From positions 930,001-994,000 of the forward strand of contig CAMPEJ010000004.1 in the NCBI GenBank assembly GCA_946800325.1: a stretch of DNA of 64,000 nucleotides. The letters are read 5' to 3'. Positions 1-12,273 of the stretch are shown in pieces. The position numbers were made by a program, and so were the translations under genes. The notes under the pieces are model-generated. The model had not been told where the DNA came from. It saw only the letters and a list, made by a program, of their open reading frames with translations, and did not search any database. The DNA is from Luzula sylvatica. Its lineage: Eukaryota > Streptophyta > Magnoliopsida > Poales > Juncaceae. The number at the start of each line of letters is the position of its first letter. Position 1 is the first letter of the stretch.

Positions 1-124
1 GAAAAACAAACTTTCTTAGTGTTTGTAAATTTTGGTGAAATGTTATGTGGTAAAAGACACGATTCCAATGATCTCAAAATACGTTATTTGAACTCCCCAA
101 AGCATAAACAGATTGTTTTGAATC
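1..124 (+). repeat. First monomer: anatomy of the 124-bp unit
   Basis: This copy (M5-like: C58, C66) serves as the coordinate frame. Homopolymer tracts lie at 2-6 (A5), 27-33 (A3T4), 52-55 (A4), 76-79 (A4) and 116-119 (T4). The consensus has three CpGs: 60-61, 82-83 and the junction 124/1. A 6-bp inverted repeat, ACAAAC at 6-11 and GTTTGT at 21-26, flanks a 9-nt loop. Recurrent variant sites include 2, 6, 7, 11, 16, 20, 25, 37, 41, 49, 56, 58, 60, 61, 63, 65, 66, 75, 81, 82, 90, 91, 97, 98, 101, 102, 103, 107, 111, 114, 115, 116 and 124. Because 124 is 1 modulo 3, reading frames rotate between monomers. The longest stop-to-stop run in the consensus is about 165 nt on + and 144 nt on -, so coding is excluded. 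Confidence 0.97.
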
Positions 125-744
125 GAAAAACAAACTTTCTTAGTGTTTGTAAATTTTGGTGAAATGTTATGTAGTAAAAGATACGATTCAAATGATCTCA
201 AAATACGTTATTTGAACTCCCCAAAGCATAAACAGATTGTTTTGAATCGAAAAACAAACTTTCTTAGCGTTTGTAAATTTTGGTGAAATGTTATGTGGTA
301 AAAGATACGATTCGAATGATCTAAAAATACGTTATTTGAACTCCCCAATGCATAAACAAATTGTTTTGAATCGAAAAACAAACTTTCTTAGTGTTTGTAA
401 ATTTTGGTGAAATGTTATGTGGTAAAAGATACGATTCAAATGATCTCAAAATACGTTATTTGAACTCCCCAAAGCATAAACAGATTGTTTTGAATCGAAA
501 AACAAACTTTCTTAGTGTTTGTAAATTTTGGTGAAAGGTTATGTGGTAAAAGATACGAATCAAATGATCTCAAAATACGTTATTTGAACTCCCCAAAGCA
601 TAAACAGATTGTTTTGAATCGAAAAACAAACTTTCTTAGTGTTTGTAAATTTTGGTGAAATGTTATGTAGTAAAAGATACGATTCAAATGATCTCAAAAT
701 ACGTTATTTGAACTCCCCAAAGCATAAACAGATTGTTTTGAATC

Positions 745-867
745 GGAAAACAAACTTTCTTAGTGTTTGTAAATTTTGGTGAAATGTTATGTATAAAAGA
801 TACGATTCAAATGATCTCAAAATACGTTATTTGAACTCCCCAAAGCATAAACAGATTGTTTTGAATC
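745..867 (+). repeat. 123-bp monomer with 1-bp deletion ('gtataaaag')
   Basis: The usual 'gtagtaaaag' at monomer positions 47-56 reads 'gtataaaag' here, which gives a 123-bp unit and shifts all later monomers by one base. The same lesion recurs in the monomer at 4464-4586, exactly 30 monomers on, so the two copies probably share descent. The present copy also has G2. Confidence 0.95.
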
Positions 868-1239
868 GAAAATCAAACTTTCTTAGTGTTTGTAAATTTT
901 GGTGAAATGTTATGTAGTAAAAGATACGATTCAAATGATCTCAAAATACGTTATTTGAACTCCCCAAAGCATAAACAGATTGTTTTGAATCGAAAACCAA
1001 ACTTTCTTAGTGTTTGTAAATTTTGGTGAAATGTTATGTAGTAAAAGATACGATTCAAATGATCTCAAAATACATTATTTGAACTCCCCAAAGCATAAAC
1101 AGATTGTTTTGAATCGGAAAACAAACTTTCTTAGTGTTTGTAAATTTTGGTGAAATGTTATGTGGTAAAAGATACGATTCGAATGATCTAAAAATATGTT
1201 ATTTGAACTCCCCAAAGCATAAACAAATTGTTTTGAATC

Positions 1240-2479
1240 GAAAAACAAAGTTTCTTAGTGTTTGTAAATTTTGGTGAAATGTTATGTGGTAAAAGATACC
1301 ATTCAAATGATCTCAAAATACGTTATTTGAACTCCCCAAAGCATAAACAGATTGTTTTGAATCGAAAAACAAACTTTCTTAGTGTTTGTAAATTTTGGTA
1401 AAATGTTATGTGGTAAAAGATACGATTCAAATGATCTCAAAATACGTTATTTGAACTCCCCAAAGCATAAACAGATTGTTTTGAATCGAAAAACAAACTT
1501 TCTTAGTGTTTGTAAATTTTGGTGAAATGTTATGTGGTAAAAGATACGATTCAAATGATCTCAAAATACGTTATTTGAACTCCCTAAAGCATAAACAGAT
1601 TGTTTTGAATCGAAAAACAAACTTTCTTAGTGTTTGTAAATTTTGGTGAAATGTTATGTGGTAAAAAATACGATTCAAATGATCTCAAAATACGTTATTT
1701 GAACTCCCCAAAGCATAAACAGATTGTTTTCAATCGAAAAACAAACTTTCTTAGTGTTTGTAAATTTTGGTGAAATGTTATGTAGTAAAAGATACGATTC
1801 AAATGATCTCAAAATACGTTATTTGAACTCCCCAAAGCATAAACAGATTGTTTTGAATCGAAAAACAAACTTTCTTAGTGTTTGTAAATTTTGGTGAAAT
1901 GTTATGTGGTAAAAGATACGATTCGAATGATCTAAAAATATGTTATTTGAACTCCCCAAAGCATAGACAAATTGTTTTGAATCGAAAAACAAACTTTCTT
2001 AGTGTTTCTAAATTTTGGTGAAATGTTATGTAGTAAAAGATACGATTCAAATGATCTCAAAATACGTTATTTGAACTCCCCTAAGCATAAACAGATTGTT
2101 TTGAATCGAAAATGAAACTTTCTTAGTGTTTGTAAATTTTGGTGAAATGTTATGTGGTAAAAGATATGATTCAAATGATCTCAAAATACGTTATTTGAAC
2201 TCCCCAAAGGATAAACAGATTGTTTTGAATCGAAAAACAAACTTTCTTAGTGTTTGTAAATTTTGGTGAAATGTTATGTGGTAAAAGATACGATTCAAAT
2301 GATCTCAAAATACGTTATTTGAACTCCTCAAAGCATAAACAGATTATTTTGAATCGAAAAACAAACTTTCTTAGTGTTTGTAAATTTTGGTGAAATGTTA
2401 TGTTGTAAAAGATACGATTCAAATGATCTCAAAATACGTTATTTGAACTCCCCAAATCATAAACAGATTGTTTTGAATC
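1240..2479 (+). repeat. 10-monomer block, copy 1 of 3
   Basis: The block runs M23-like (G11, 'gatacc'), A37, T98, A56, A49, M29 ('catagac'), M0, M1 (T60, G103), A115, then T49/T102. The rare 'taccattcaa' and 'ttttcaatcg' variants are shared with the copy at 3224; the copy at 4959 has 'accattgaaa'. The offset to copy 2 is 1984 bp (16 monomers) and from copy 2 to copy 3 is 1735 bp (14 monomers less the deleted base). Confidence 0.88.
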
Positions 2480-3223
2480 GAAAAACAAACTTTCTTAGTG
2501 TTTGTAAATTTTGGTGAAATGTTATGTGGTAAAAGATACGATTCGAATGATCTCAAAATACGTTATTTGAACTCCCCAAAGCATAAACAAATGGTTTTGA
2601 ATCGAAAAACAAACTTTCTTAGTGTTTGTAAATTTTGGTGAAACGTTATGTGGTAAAAGACACGATTCCAATGATCTCAAAATACGTTATTTGAACTCCA
2701 CAAAGCATAAACAGATTGTTTTGAATCGAAAAACAAACTTTCTTAGTGTTTGTAAATTTTGGTGAAATGTTATGTGGTAAAAGATACGATTCAAATGATC
2801 TCAAAATACGTTATTTGAACTCCCCAAAGCATAAACAGATTGTTTTGAATCGAAAAACAAACTTTCTTAGCGTTTGTAAATTTTGGTGAAATGTTATGTG
2901 GTAAAAGATACGATTCGAATGATCTAAAAATACGTTATTTCAACTCCCCAATGCATAAACAAATTGTTTTGAATCGAAAAACAAACTTTCTTAGTGTTTG
3001 TAAATTTTGGTGAAATGTTATGTGGTAAAAGATACGATTCAAATGATCTCAAAATACGTTATTTGAACTCCCCAAAGCATAAACAGATTGTTTTCAATCG
3101 AAAAACAAACTTTCTTAGTGTTTGTAAATTTTGGTGAAATGTTATGTAGTAAAAGATACGATTCAAATGATCTCAAAATACGTTATTTGAACTCCCCAAA
3201 GCATAAACAGATTGTTTTGAATC

Positions 3224-4463
3224 GAAAAACAAACTTTCTTAGTGTTTGTAAATTTTGGTGAAATGTTATGTGGTAAAAGATACCATTCAAATGATCTCAA
3301 AATACGTTATTTGAACTCCCCAAAGCATAAACAGATTGTTTTGAATCGAAAAACAAACTTTCTTAGTGTTTGTAAATTTTGGTAAAATGTTATGTGGTAA
3401 AAGATACGATTCAAATGATCTCAAAATACGTTATTTGAACTCCCCAAAGCATAAACAGATTGTTTTGAATCGAAAAACAAACTTTCTTAGTGTTTGTAAA
3501 TTTTGGTGAAATGTTATGTGGTAAAAGATACGATTCAAATGATCTCAAAATACGTTATTTGAACTCCCTAAAGCATAAACAGATTGTTTTGAATCGAAAA
3601 ACAAACTTTCTTAGTGTTTGTAAATTTTGGTGAAATGTTATGTGGTAAAAAATACGATTCAAATGATCTCAAAATACGTTATTTGAACTCCCCAAAGCAT
3701 AAACAGATTGTTTTCAATCGAAAAACAAACTTTCTTAGTGTTTGTAAATTTTGGTGAAATGTTATGTAGTAAAAGATACGATTCAAATGATCTCAAAATA
3801 CGTTATTTGAACTCCCCAAAGCATAAACAGATTGTTTTGAATCGAAAAACAAACTTTCTTAGTGTTTGTAAATTTTGGTGAAATGTTATGTGGTAAAAGA
3901 TACGATTCGAATGATCTAAAAATATGTTATTTGGACTCCCCAAAGCATAGACAAATTGTTTTGAATCGAAAAACAAACTTTCTTAGTGTTTCTAAATTTT
4001 GGTGAAATGTTATGTAGTAAAAGATACGATTCAAATGATCTCAAAATACGTTATTTGAACTCCCCTAAGCATAAACAGATTGTTTTGAATCGAAAATCAA
4101 ACTTTCTTAGTGTTTGTAAATTTTGGTGAAATGTTATGTGGTAAAAGATATGATTCAAATGATCTCAAAATACGTTATTTGAACTCCCCAAAGGATAAAC
4201 AGATTGTTTTGAATCGAAAAACAAACTTTCTTAGTGTTTGTAAATTTTGGTGAAATGTTATGTGGTAAAAGATACGATTCAAATGATCTCAAAATACGTT
4301 ATTTGAACTCCCCAAAGCATAAACAGATTATTTTGAATCGAAAAACAAACTTTCTTAGTGTTTGTAAATTTTGGTGAAATGTTATGTTGTAAAAGATACG
4401 ATTCAAATGATCTCAAAATACGTTATTTGAACTCCCCAAATCATAAACAGATTGTTTTGAATC
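3224..4463 (+). repeat. 10-monomer block, copy 2 of 3
   Basis: This has the same monomer order as 1240-2479. It differs by small substitutions, such as 'ttatttggac' in the M29 monomer and loss of G11 in the first monomer. It ends where the deleted monomer at 4464 begins. Confidence 0.87.
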
Positions 4464-4586
4464 GAAAAACAAACTTTCTTAGTGTTTGTAAATTTTGGTG
4501 AAATGTTATGTATAAAAGATACGATTCAAATGATCTCAAAATACGTTATTTGAACTCCCCAAAGCATAAACAGATTGTTTTGAATC
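4464..4586 (+). repeat. 123-bp monomer, second copy of the 'gtataaaag' deletion
   Basis: This carries the same one-base loss at monomer positions 49-50 as the monomer at 745. It follows an M3-type monomer (T49, T102) directly, whereas the first copy follows an M17-type. A recombination junction therefore lies just left of it. Confidence 0.93.
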
Positions 4587-4958
4587 GAAAATCAAACTTT
4601 CTTAGTGTTTGTAAATTTTGGTGAAATGTTATGTAGTAAAAGATACGATTCCAATGATCTCAAAATACGTTATTTGAACTCCCCAAAGCATAAACAGATT
4701 GTTTTGAATCGAAAACCAAACTTTCTTAGTGTTTGTAAATTTTGGTGAAATGTTATGTAGTAAAAGATACGATTCAAATGATCTCAAAATACGTTATTTG
4801 AACTCCCCAAAGCATAAACAGATTGTTTTGAATCGGAAAACAAACTTTCTTAGTGTTTGTAAATTTTGGTGAAATGTTATGTGGTAAAAGATACGATTCG
4901 AATGATCTAAAAATATGTTATTTGAACTCCCCAAAGCATAAACAAATTGTTTTGAATC

Positions 4959-6198
4959 GAAAAACAAAGTTTCTTAGTGTTTGTAAATTTTGGTGAAATG
5001 TTATGTGGTAAAAGATACCATTGAAATGATCTCAAAATACGTTATTTGAACTCCCCAAAGCATAAACAGATTGTTTTGAATCGAAAAACAAACTTTCTTA
5101 GTGTTTGTAAATTTTGGTAAAATGTTATGTGGTAAAAGATACGATTCAAATGATCTCAAAATACGTTATTTGAACTCCCCAAAGCATAAACAGAATGTTT
5201 TGAATCGAAAAAAAAACTTTCTTAGTGTTTGTAAATTTTGGTGAAATGTTATGTGGTAAAAGATACGATTCAAATGATCTCAAAATACGTTATTTGAACT
5301 CCCTAAAGCATAAACAGATTGTTTTGAATCGAAAAACAAACTTTCTTAGTGTTTGTAAATTTTGGTGAAATGTTATGTGGTAAAAAATACGATTCAAATG
5401 ATCTCAAAATACGTTATTTGAACTCCCCAAAGCATAAACAGATTGTTTTCAATCGAAAAACAAACTTTCTTAGTGTTTGTAAATTTTGGTGAAATGTTAT
5501 GTAGTAAAAGATACGATTCAAATGATCTCAAAATACGTTATTTGAACTCCCCAAAGCATAAACAGATTGTTTTGAATCGAAAAACAAACTTTCTTTGTGT
5601 TTGTAAATTTTGGTGAAATATTATGTGGTAAAAGATACGATTCGAATGATCTAAAAATATGTTATTTGGACTCCCCAAAGCACAGACAAATTGTTTTGAA
5701 TCGAAAAACAAACTTTCTTAGTGTTTCTAAATTTTGGTGAAATGTTATGTAGTAAAAGATACGATTCAAATGATCTCAAAATACGTTATTTGAACTCCCC
5801 TAAGCATAAACAGATTGTTTTGAATCGAAAATCAAACTTTCTTAGTGTTTGTAAATTTTGGTGAAATGTTATGTGGTAAAAGATATGATTCAAATGATCT
5901 CAAAATACGTTATTTGAACTCCCCAAAGGATAAACAGATTGTTTTGAATCGAAAAACAAACTTTCTTAGTGTTTGTAAATTTTGGTGAAATGTTATGTGG
6001 TAAAAGATACGATTCAAATGATCTCAAAATACGTTATTTGAACTCCCCAAAGCATAAACAGATTATTTTGAATCGAAAAACAAACTTTCTTAGTGTTTGT
6101 AAATTTTGGTGAAATGTTATGTTGTAAAAGATACGATTCAAATGATCTCAAAATACGTTATTTGAACTCCCCAAATCATAAACAGATTGTTTTGAATC
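4959..6198 (+). repeat. 10-monomer block, copy 3 of 3
   Basis: This has the same order as copies 1 and 2, with private changes ('aaaaaaaac' near 5210, 'tttctttgtg' near 5590, 'cacagac' near 5690). Similarity to the region after copy 1 continues to about 6694 (including 'aaacgttatg' at 2643 and 6361). The alignable repeat with 2480-2975 is therefore longer than the triplicated core. Confidence 0.86.
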
Positions 6199-9100
6199 GA
6201 AAAGCAAACTTTCTTAGTGTTTGTAAATTTTGGTGAAATGTTATGTGGTAAAAGATACGATTCGAATGATCTCAAAATACGTTATTTGAACTCCCCAAAG
6301 CATAAACAAATGGTTTTGAATCGAAAAACAAACTTTCTTAGTGTTTGTAAATTTTGGTGAAACGTTATGTGGTAAAAGACACGATTCCAATGATCTCAAA
6401 ATACGTTATTTGAACTCCCCAAAGCATAAACAGATTGTTTTGAATCGAAAAACAAACTTTCTTAGTGTTTGTAAATTTTGGTGAAATGTTATGTGGTAAA
6501 AGATACGATTCAAATGATCTCAAAATACGTTATTTGAACTCCCCAAAGCATAAACAGATTGTTTTGAATCGAAAAACAAACTTTCTTAGCGTTTGTAAAT
6601 TTTGGTGAAATGTTATGTGGTAAAAGATACGATTCGAATGATCTAAAAATACGTTATTTCAACTCCCCAATGCATAAACAAATTGTTTTGAATCGAAAAA
6701 CAAACTTTCTTAGTGTTTGTAAATTTTGGTGAAATGTTATGTGGTAAAAGATACGATTCAAATGATCTCAAAATACGTTATTTGAACTCCCCAAAGCATA
6801 AACAGATTGTTTTGAATCGAAAAACAAACTTTCTTAATGTTTGTAAATTTTGGTAAAATGTTATGTGGTAAAAGATACGATTCGAATGATCTCAAAATAC
6901 GTTATTTGAACTCCCCAAAGCATAAACAGATTGTTTTGAATTGAAAAACAAACTTTCTTAGTGTTTGTAAATTTTGGTGAAAGGTTATGTGGTAAAAGAT
7001 ACGAATCAAATGATCTCAAAATACGTTATTTGAACTCCCCAAAGCATAAACAGATTGTTTTGAATCGAAAAACAAACTTTCTTAGTGTTTGTAAATTTTG
7101 GTGAAATGTTATGTAGTAAAAGATACGATTCAAATGATCTCAAAATACGTTATTTGAACTCCCCAAAGCATAAACAGATTGTTTTGAATCGGAAAACAAA
7201 CTTTCTTAGTGTTTGTAAATTTTGGTGAAATGTTATGTAGTAAAAGATACGATTCAAATGATCTCAAAATACGTTATTTGAACTCCCCAAAGCATAAACA
7301 GATTGTTCTGAATCGAAAATCAAACTTTCTTAGTGTTTGTAAATTTTGGTGAAATGTTATGTAGTAAAAGATACGATTCAAATGATCTCAAAATACGTTA
7401 TTTGAACTCCCCAAAGCATAAACAGATTGTTCTGAATCGAAAAACAAACTTTCTTAGTGTTTGTAAATTTTGGTGAAATGTTATGTAGTAAAAGATACGA
7501 TTCAAATGATCTCAAAATACGTTATTTGAACTCCCCAAAGCATAAACAGATTGTTTTGAATCGGAAAACAAACTTTCTTAGTGTTTGTAAATTTTGGTGA
7601 AATGTTATGTGGTAAAAGATACGATTCGAATGATCTAAAAATATGTTATTTGAACTCCCCAAAGCATAAACAAATTGTTTTGAATCGAAAAACAAAGTTT
7701 CTTAGTGTTTGTAAATTTTGGTGAAATGTTATGTGGTAAAAGATACGATTCAAATGATCTCAAAATACGTTATTTGAACTCCCCAAAGCATAAACAGATT
7801 GTTTTGAATCGAAAAACAAACTTTCTTAGAGTTTGTAAATTTTGGTAAAATGTTATGTGGTAAAAGATACGATTGAAATGATCTCAAAATACGTTATTTA
7901 AACTCCACAAAGCATAAACAAATTGTTTTGAATCGAAAAACAAACTTTCTTAGTGTTTGTAAATTTTGGTAAAATGTTATGTGGTAAAAGATACGATTCA
8001 AATGATCTCAAAATACGTTATTTGAACTCCCCAAAGCATAAACAGATTGTTTTGAATCGAAAAACAAACTTTCTTAGTGTTTGTAAATTTTGGTGAAATG
8101 TTATGTGGTAAAAGATACGATTCAAATGATCTCAAAATACGTTATTTGAACTCCCTAAAGCATAAACAGATTGTTTTGAATCGAAAAACAAACTTTCTTA
8201 GTGTTTGTAAATTTTGGTGAAATGTTATGTGGTAAAAAATACGATTCAAATGATCTCAAAATACGTTATTTGAACTCCCCAAAGCATAAACATATTGTTT
8301 TGAATCGAAAAACAAACTTTCTTAGTGTTTGTAAATTTTGGTGAAATGTTATGTAGTAAAAGATACGATTCAAATGATCTCAAAATACGTTATTTGAACT
8401 CCCCAAAGCATAAACAGATTGTTTTGAATCGAAAAACAAACTTTCTTAGTGTTTGTAAATTTTGGTGAAATGTTATGTGGTAAAAGATACGATTCGAATG
8501 ATCTAAAAATATGTTATTTGAACTCCCCAAAGCATAGACAGATTGTTTTGAATCGAAAAACAAACTTTCTTAGTGTTTGTAAATTTTGGTAAAATGTTAT
8601 GTGGTAAAAGATACGATTGAAATGATCTCAAAAGACGTTATTTGAACTCCCCAAAGCATAAACAGATTGTTTTGAATCGAAAAACAAACTTTCTTAGTGT
8701 TTGTAAATTTTGGTGAAATGTTATGTGGTAAAAGATACGATTCAAATGATCTCAAAATACGTTATTTAAACTCCACAAAGCATAAACAAATTGTTTTGAA
8801 TCGAAAAACAAACTTTCTTAGTGTTTGTAAATTTGGGTAAAATGTTATGTGGTAAAAGATACGATTCAAATGATCTCAAAATACGTTATTTGAACTCCCC
8901 AAAGCATAAACAGATTGTTTTGAATCGAAAAACAAACTTTCTTAGTGTTTGTAAATTTTGGTGAAATGTTATGTGGTAAAAGATACGATTCAAATGATCT
9001 CAAAATACGTTATTTGAACTCCCTAAAGCATAAACAGATTGTTTTGAATCGAAAAACAAACTTTCTTAGTGTTTGTAAATTTTGGTGAAATTTTATGTGG

Positions 9101-9422
9101 TAAAAAATACGATTCAAATGATCTCAAAATACGTTATTTGAACTCCCCAAAGCATAAACAGATTGTTTTGAATCGAAAAACAAACTTTCTTAGTGTTTGT
9201 AAATTTTGGTGAAATGTTATGTAGTAAAAGATACGATTCAAATGATCTCAAAATACGTTATTTGAACTCCCCAAAGCATAAACAGATTGTTTTGAATCGA
9301 AAAACAAACTTTCATAGTGTTTGTAAATTTTGGTGAAATGTTATGTGGTAAAAGATACGATTCGAATGATCTAAAAATATGTTATTTGAACTCCTCAAAG
9401 CATAGACAAATTGTTTTGAATC
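5703..9422 (+). repeat. 30-monomer HOR unit, left-domain version (3720 bp)
   Basis: Exactly 30 monomers separate the M0 monomers at 5703 and 9423. The second half differs from the 23806 reference: after M22-M29 it has a further A37/G65 monomer with 'aaaagacg' (8632), then an 'aaatttggg' monomer (8803) and one with 'gaaattttatg' (9051). It ends with a 'tttcatag'/'ctcctcaaag' M29 variant (9299). The part from about 7.2 kb is repeated 6323 bp further on. Confidence 0.88.
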
Positions 9423-12273
9423 GAAAAACAAACTTTCTTAGTGTTTCTAAATTTTGGTGAAATGTTATGTAGTAAAAGATACGATTCCAATGATCTCAAA
9501 ATACGTTATTTGAACTCCCCAAAGCATAAACAGATTGTTTTGAATCGAAAATCAAACTTTCTTAGTGTTTGTAAATTTTGGTGAAATGTTATGTGGTAAA
9601 AGATATGATTCAAATGATCTCAAAATACGTTATTTGAACTCCCCAAAGGATAAACAGATTGTTTTGAATAGAAAAACAAACTTTCTTAGTGTTTGTAAAT
9701 TTTGGTGAAATGTTATGTGGTAAAAGATACGATTCAAATGATCTCATAATACGTTATTTGAACTCCCCAAAGCATAAGCAGATTATTTTGAATCGAAAAA
9801 CAAACTTTCTTAGTGTTTGTAAATTTTGGTGAAATGTTATGTGGTAAAAGATACGATTCAAATGATCTCAAAATACGTTATTTGAACTCCCCAAATCATA
9901 AACAGATTGTTTTGAATCGAAAAACAAACTTTCTTAGTGTTTGTAAATTTTGGTGAAATGTTATGTGGTAAAAGATACGATTCGAATGATCTCAAAATAC
10001 GTTATTTGAACTCCCCAAAGCATAAACAAATGGTTTTGAATCGAAAAACAAACTTTCTTAGTGTTTGTAAATTTTGGTGAAATGTTATGTGGTAAAAGAC
10101 ACGATTCCAATGATCTCAAAATACGTTATTTGAACTCCCCAAAGCATAAACAGATTGTTTTGAATCGAAAAACAAACTTTCTTAGTGTTTGTAAATTTTG
10201 GTGAAATGTTATGTAGTAAAATATACGATTCAAATGATCTCAAAATACGTTATTTGAACTCCCCAAAGCATAAACAGATTGTTTTGAATCGAAAAACAAA
10301 CTTTCTTAGCGTTTGTAAATTTTGGTGAAATGTTATGTGGTAAAAGATACGATTCGAATGATCTAAAAATACGTTATTTGAACTCCCCAATGCATAAACA
10401 AATTGTTTTGAATCGAAAAACAAACTTTCTTAGTGTTTGTAAATTTTTGTGAAATGTTATGTGGTAAAAGATACGATTCAAATGATCTCAAAATGCGTTA
10501 TTTGAACTCCCCAAAGCATAAACAGATTGTTTTGAATCGAAAAACAAACTTTCTTAGTGTTTGTAAATTTTGGTAAAATGTTATGTGGTAAAAGATACGA
10601 TTCAAATGATCTCAAAATACGTTATTTGAACTCCCCAAAGCATAAACAGATTGTTTTGAATTGAAAAACAAACTTTCTTAGTGTTTGTAAATTTTGGTGA
10701 AAGGTTATGTGGTAAAAGATACAAATCAAATGATCTCAAAATACGTTATTTGAACTCCCCAAAGCATAAACAGATTGTTTTGAATCGAAAAACAAACTTT
10801 CTTAGTGTTTGTAAATTTTGGTGAAATGTTATGTAGTAAAAGATACGATTCAAATGATCTCAAAATACGTTATTTGAACTCCCCAAAGCATAAACAGATT
10901 GTTTTGAATCGGAAAACAAACTTTCTTAGTGTTTGTAAATTTTGGTGAAATGTTATGTAGTAAAAGATACGAATCAAATGATCTCAAAATACGTTATTTG
11001 AACTCCCCAAAGCATAAACAGATTGTTTTGTATCGAAAATCAAACTTTCTTAGTGTTTGTAAATTTTGGTGAAATGTTATGTAGTAAAAGATACGATTCA
11101 AATGATCTCAAAATACGTTATTTGAACTCCCCAAAGCATAAACAGATTATTTTGAATCGAAAAACAAACTTTCTTAGTGTTTGTAAATTTTGGTGAAATG
11201 TTATGTAGTAAAAGATACGATTCAAATGATCTCAAAATACGTTATTTGAACTCCCCAAAGCATAAACAGATTGTTTTGAATCGGAAAACAAACTTTCTTA
11301 GTGTTTGTAAATTTTGGTGAAATGTTATGTGGTAAAAGATACGATTCGAATGATCTAAAAATATGTTATTTGAACTCCCCAAAGCATAAACAAATTGTTT
11401 TGAATCGAAAAACAAAGTTTCTTAGTGTTTGTAAATTTTGGTGAAATGTTATGTGGTAAAAGATACGATTCAAATGATCTCAAAATACGTTATTTGAACT
11501 CCCCAAAGCATAAACAGATTGTTCTGAATCGAAAAACAAACTGCTTAGTGTTTGTAAATTTTGGTAAAATGTTATGTGGTAAAAGATACAATTGAAATGA
11601 TCTCAAAATACGTTATTTAAACTCCACAAAGCATAAACAAATTGTTTTGAATCGAAAAACAAACTTTCTTAGTGTTTGTAAATTTTGGTAAAATGTTATG
11701 TGGTAAAAGATACGATTCAAATGATCTCAAAATACGTTATTTGAACTCCCCAAAGCATAAACAGATTGTTTTGAATCGAAAAACAAACTTTCTTAGTGTT
11801 TGTAAATTTTGGTGAAATGTTATGTGGTAAAAGATACGATTCAAATGATCTCAAAATACGTTATTTGAAGTCCCTAAAAAATAAACAGATTGTTTTGAAT
11901 CGAAAAACAAACTTTCTTAGTGTTTGTAAATTTTGGTGAAATGTTATGTGGTAAAAAATACGATTCAAATGATCTCAAAATACGTTATTTGAACTCCCCA
12001 AAGCATAAACAGATTGTTTTGAATCGAAAAACAAACTTTCTTAGTGTTTGTAAATTTTGGTGAAATGTTATGTAGTAAAAGATACGATTCAAATGATCTC
12101 AAAATACGTTATTTGAACTCCCCAAAGCATAAACAGATTGTTTTGAATCGAAAAACAAACTTTCATAGTGTTTGTAAATTTTGGTGAAATGTTATGTGGT
12201 AAAAGATACGATTCGAATGATCTAAAAATATGTTATTTGAACTCCTCAAAGCATAGACAAATTGTTTTGAATC
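9423..12273 (+). repeat. 23-monomer HOR unit
   Basis: The order is M0, M1, then M2 with 'ctcataatacg' and 'cataagcagattatttt', then T102, M4, M5, A49/T56, C20/T101, plain, A37, G41 ('gatacaaatc') and A49 types, M22-M28, and a 'tttcatag' M29. It is 2851 bp long because of the deletion in 11531-11653. Relative to the next units it lacks the second A37...A56 module. Confidence 0.86.
11531..11653 (+). repeat. 123-bp monomer with 1-bp loss ('aaactgcttag')
   Basis: The consensus 'aaactttcttag' reads 'aaactgcttag': one base is lost and one substituted. The monomer is otherwise an M24 type (A37, A61, G65, A90, A97, A111). I did not find this lesion elsewhere in the window. Confidence 0.93.

Larger units (their letters stand above)
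1..9422 (+). repeat. Left mosaic domain (76 monomers)
   Basis: M0 monomers (C25) start at 1984, 3968 and 5703, and the next domain opens with M0 at 9423. The spacing is 16, 14 and then 30 monomers. A 10-monomer block occurs three times. A rare 1-bp-deleted monomer occurs at 745 and 4464, 30 monomers apart, so a 30-monomer period underlies even the irregular left part. Extra local variants such as 'ttttcaatcg' (C120) mark this domain and are absent further right. I see nothing here but satellite. Confidence 0.9.

Noticed and set aside
6..26. Inverted repeat ACAAAC/GTTTGT with a 9-nt loop as a conserved cruciform or hairpin signal in each monomer
   Set aside because: Common type variants fall in the stem (T6, T7, G11, C25) without the matching change on the other arm, so pairing is not maintained in many monomers. 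It is also only 6 bp.
745..867. 'tataaaag' as a TATA box in the deleted monomers at 745 and 4464
   Set aside because: It arises from a one-base deletion in 'gtagtaaaag' in two related monomers. No gene or other promoter element lies nearby in the satellite.
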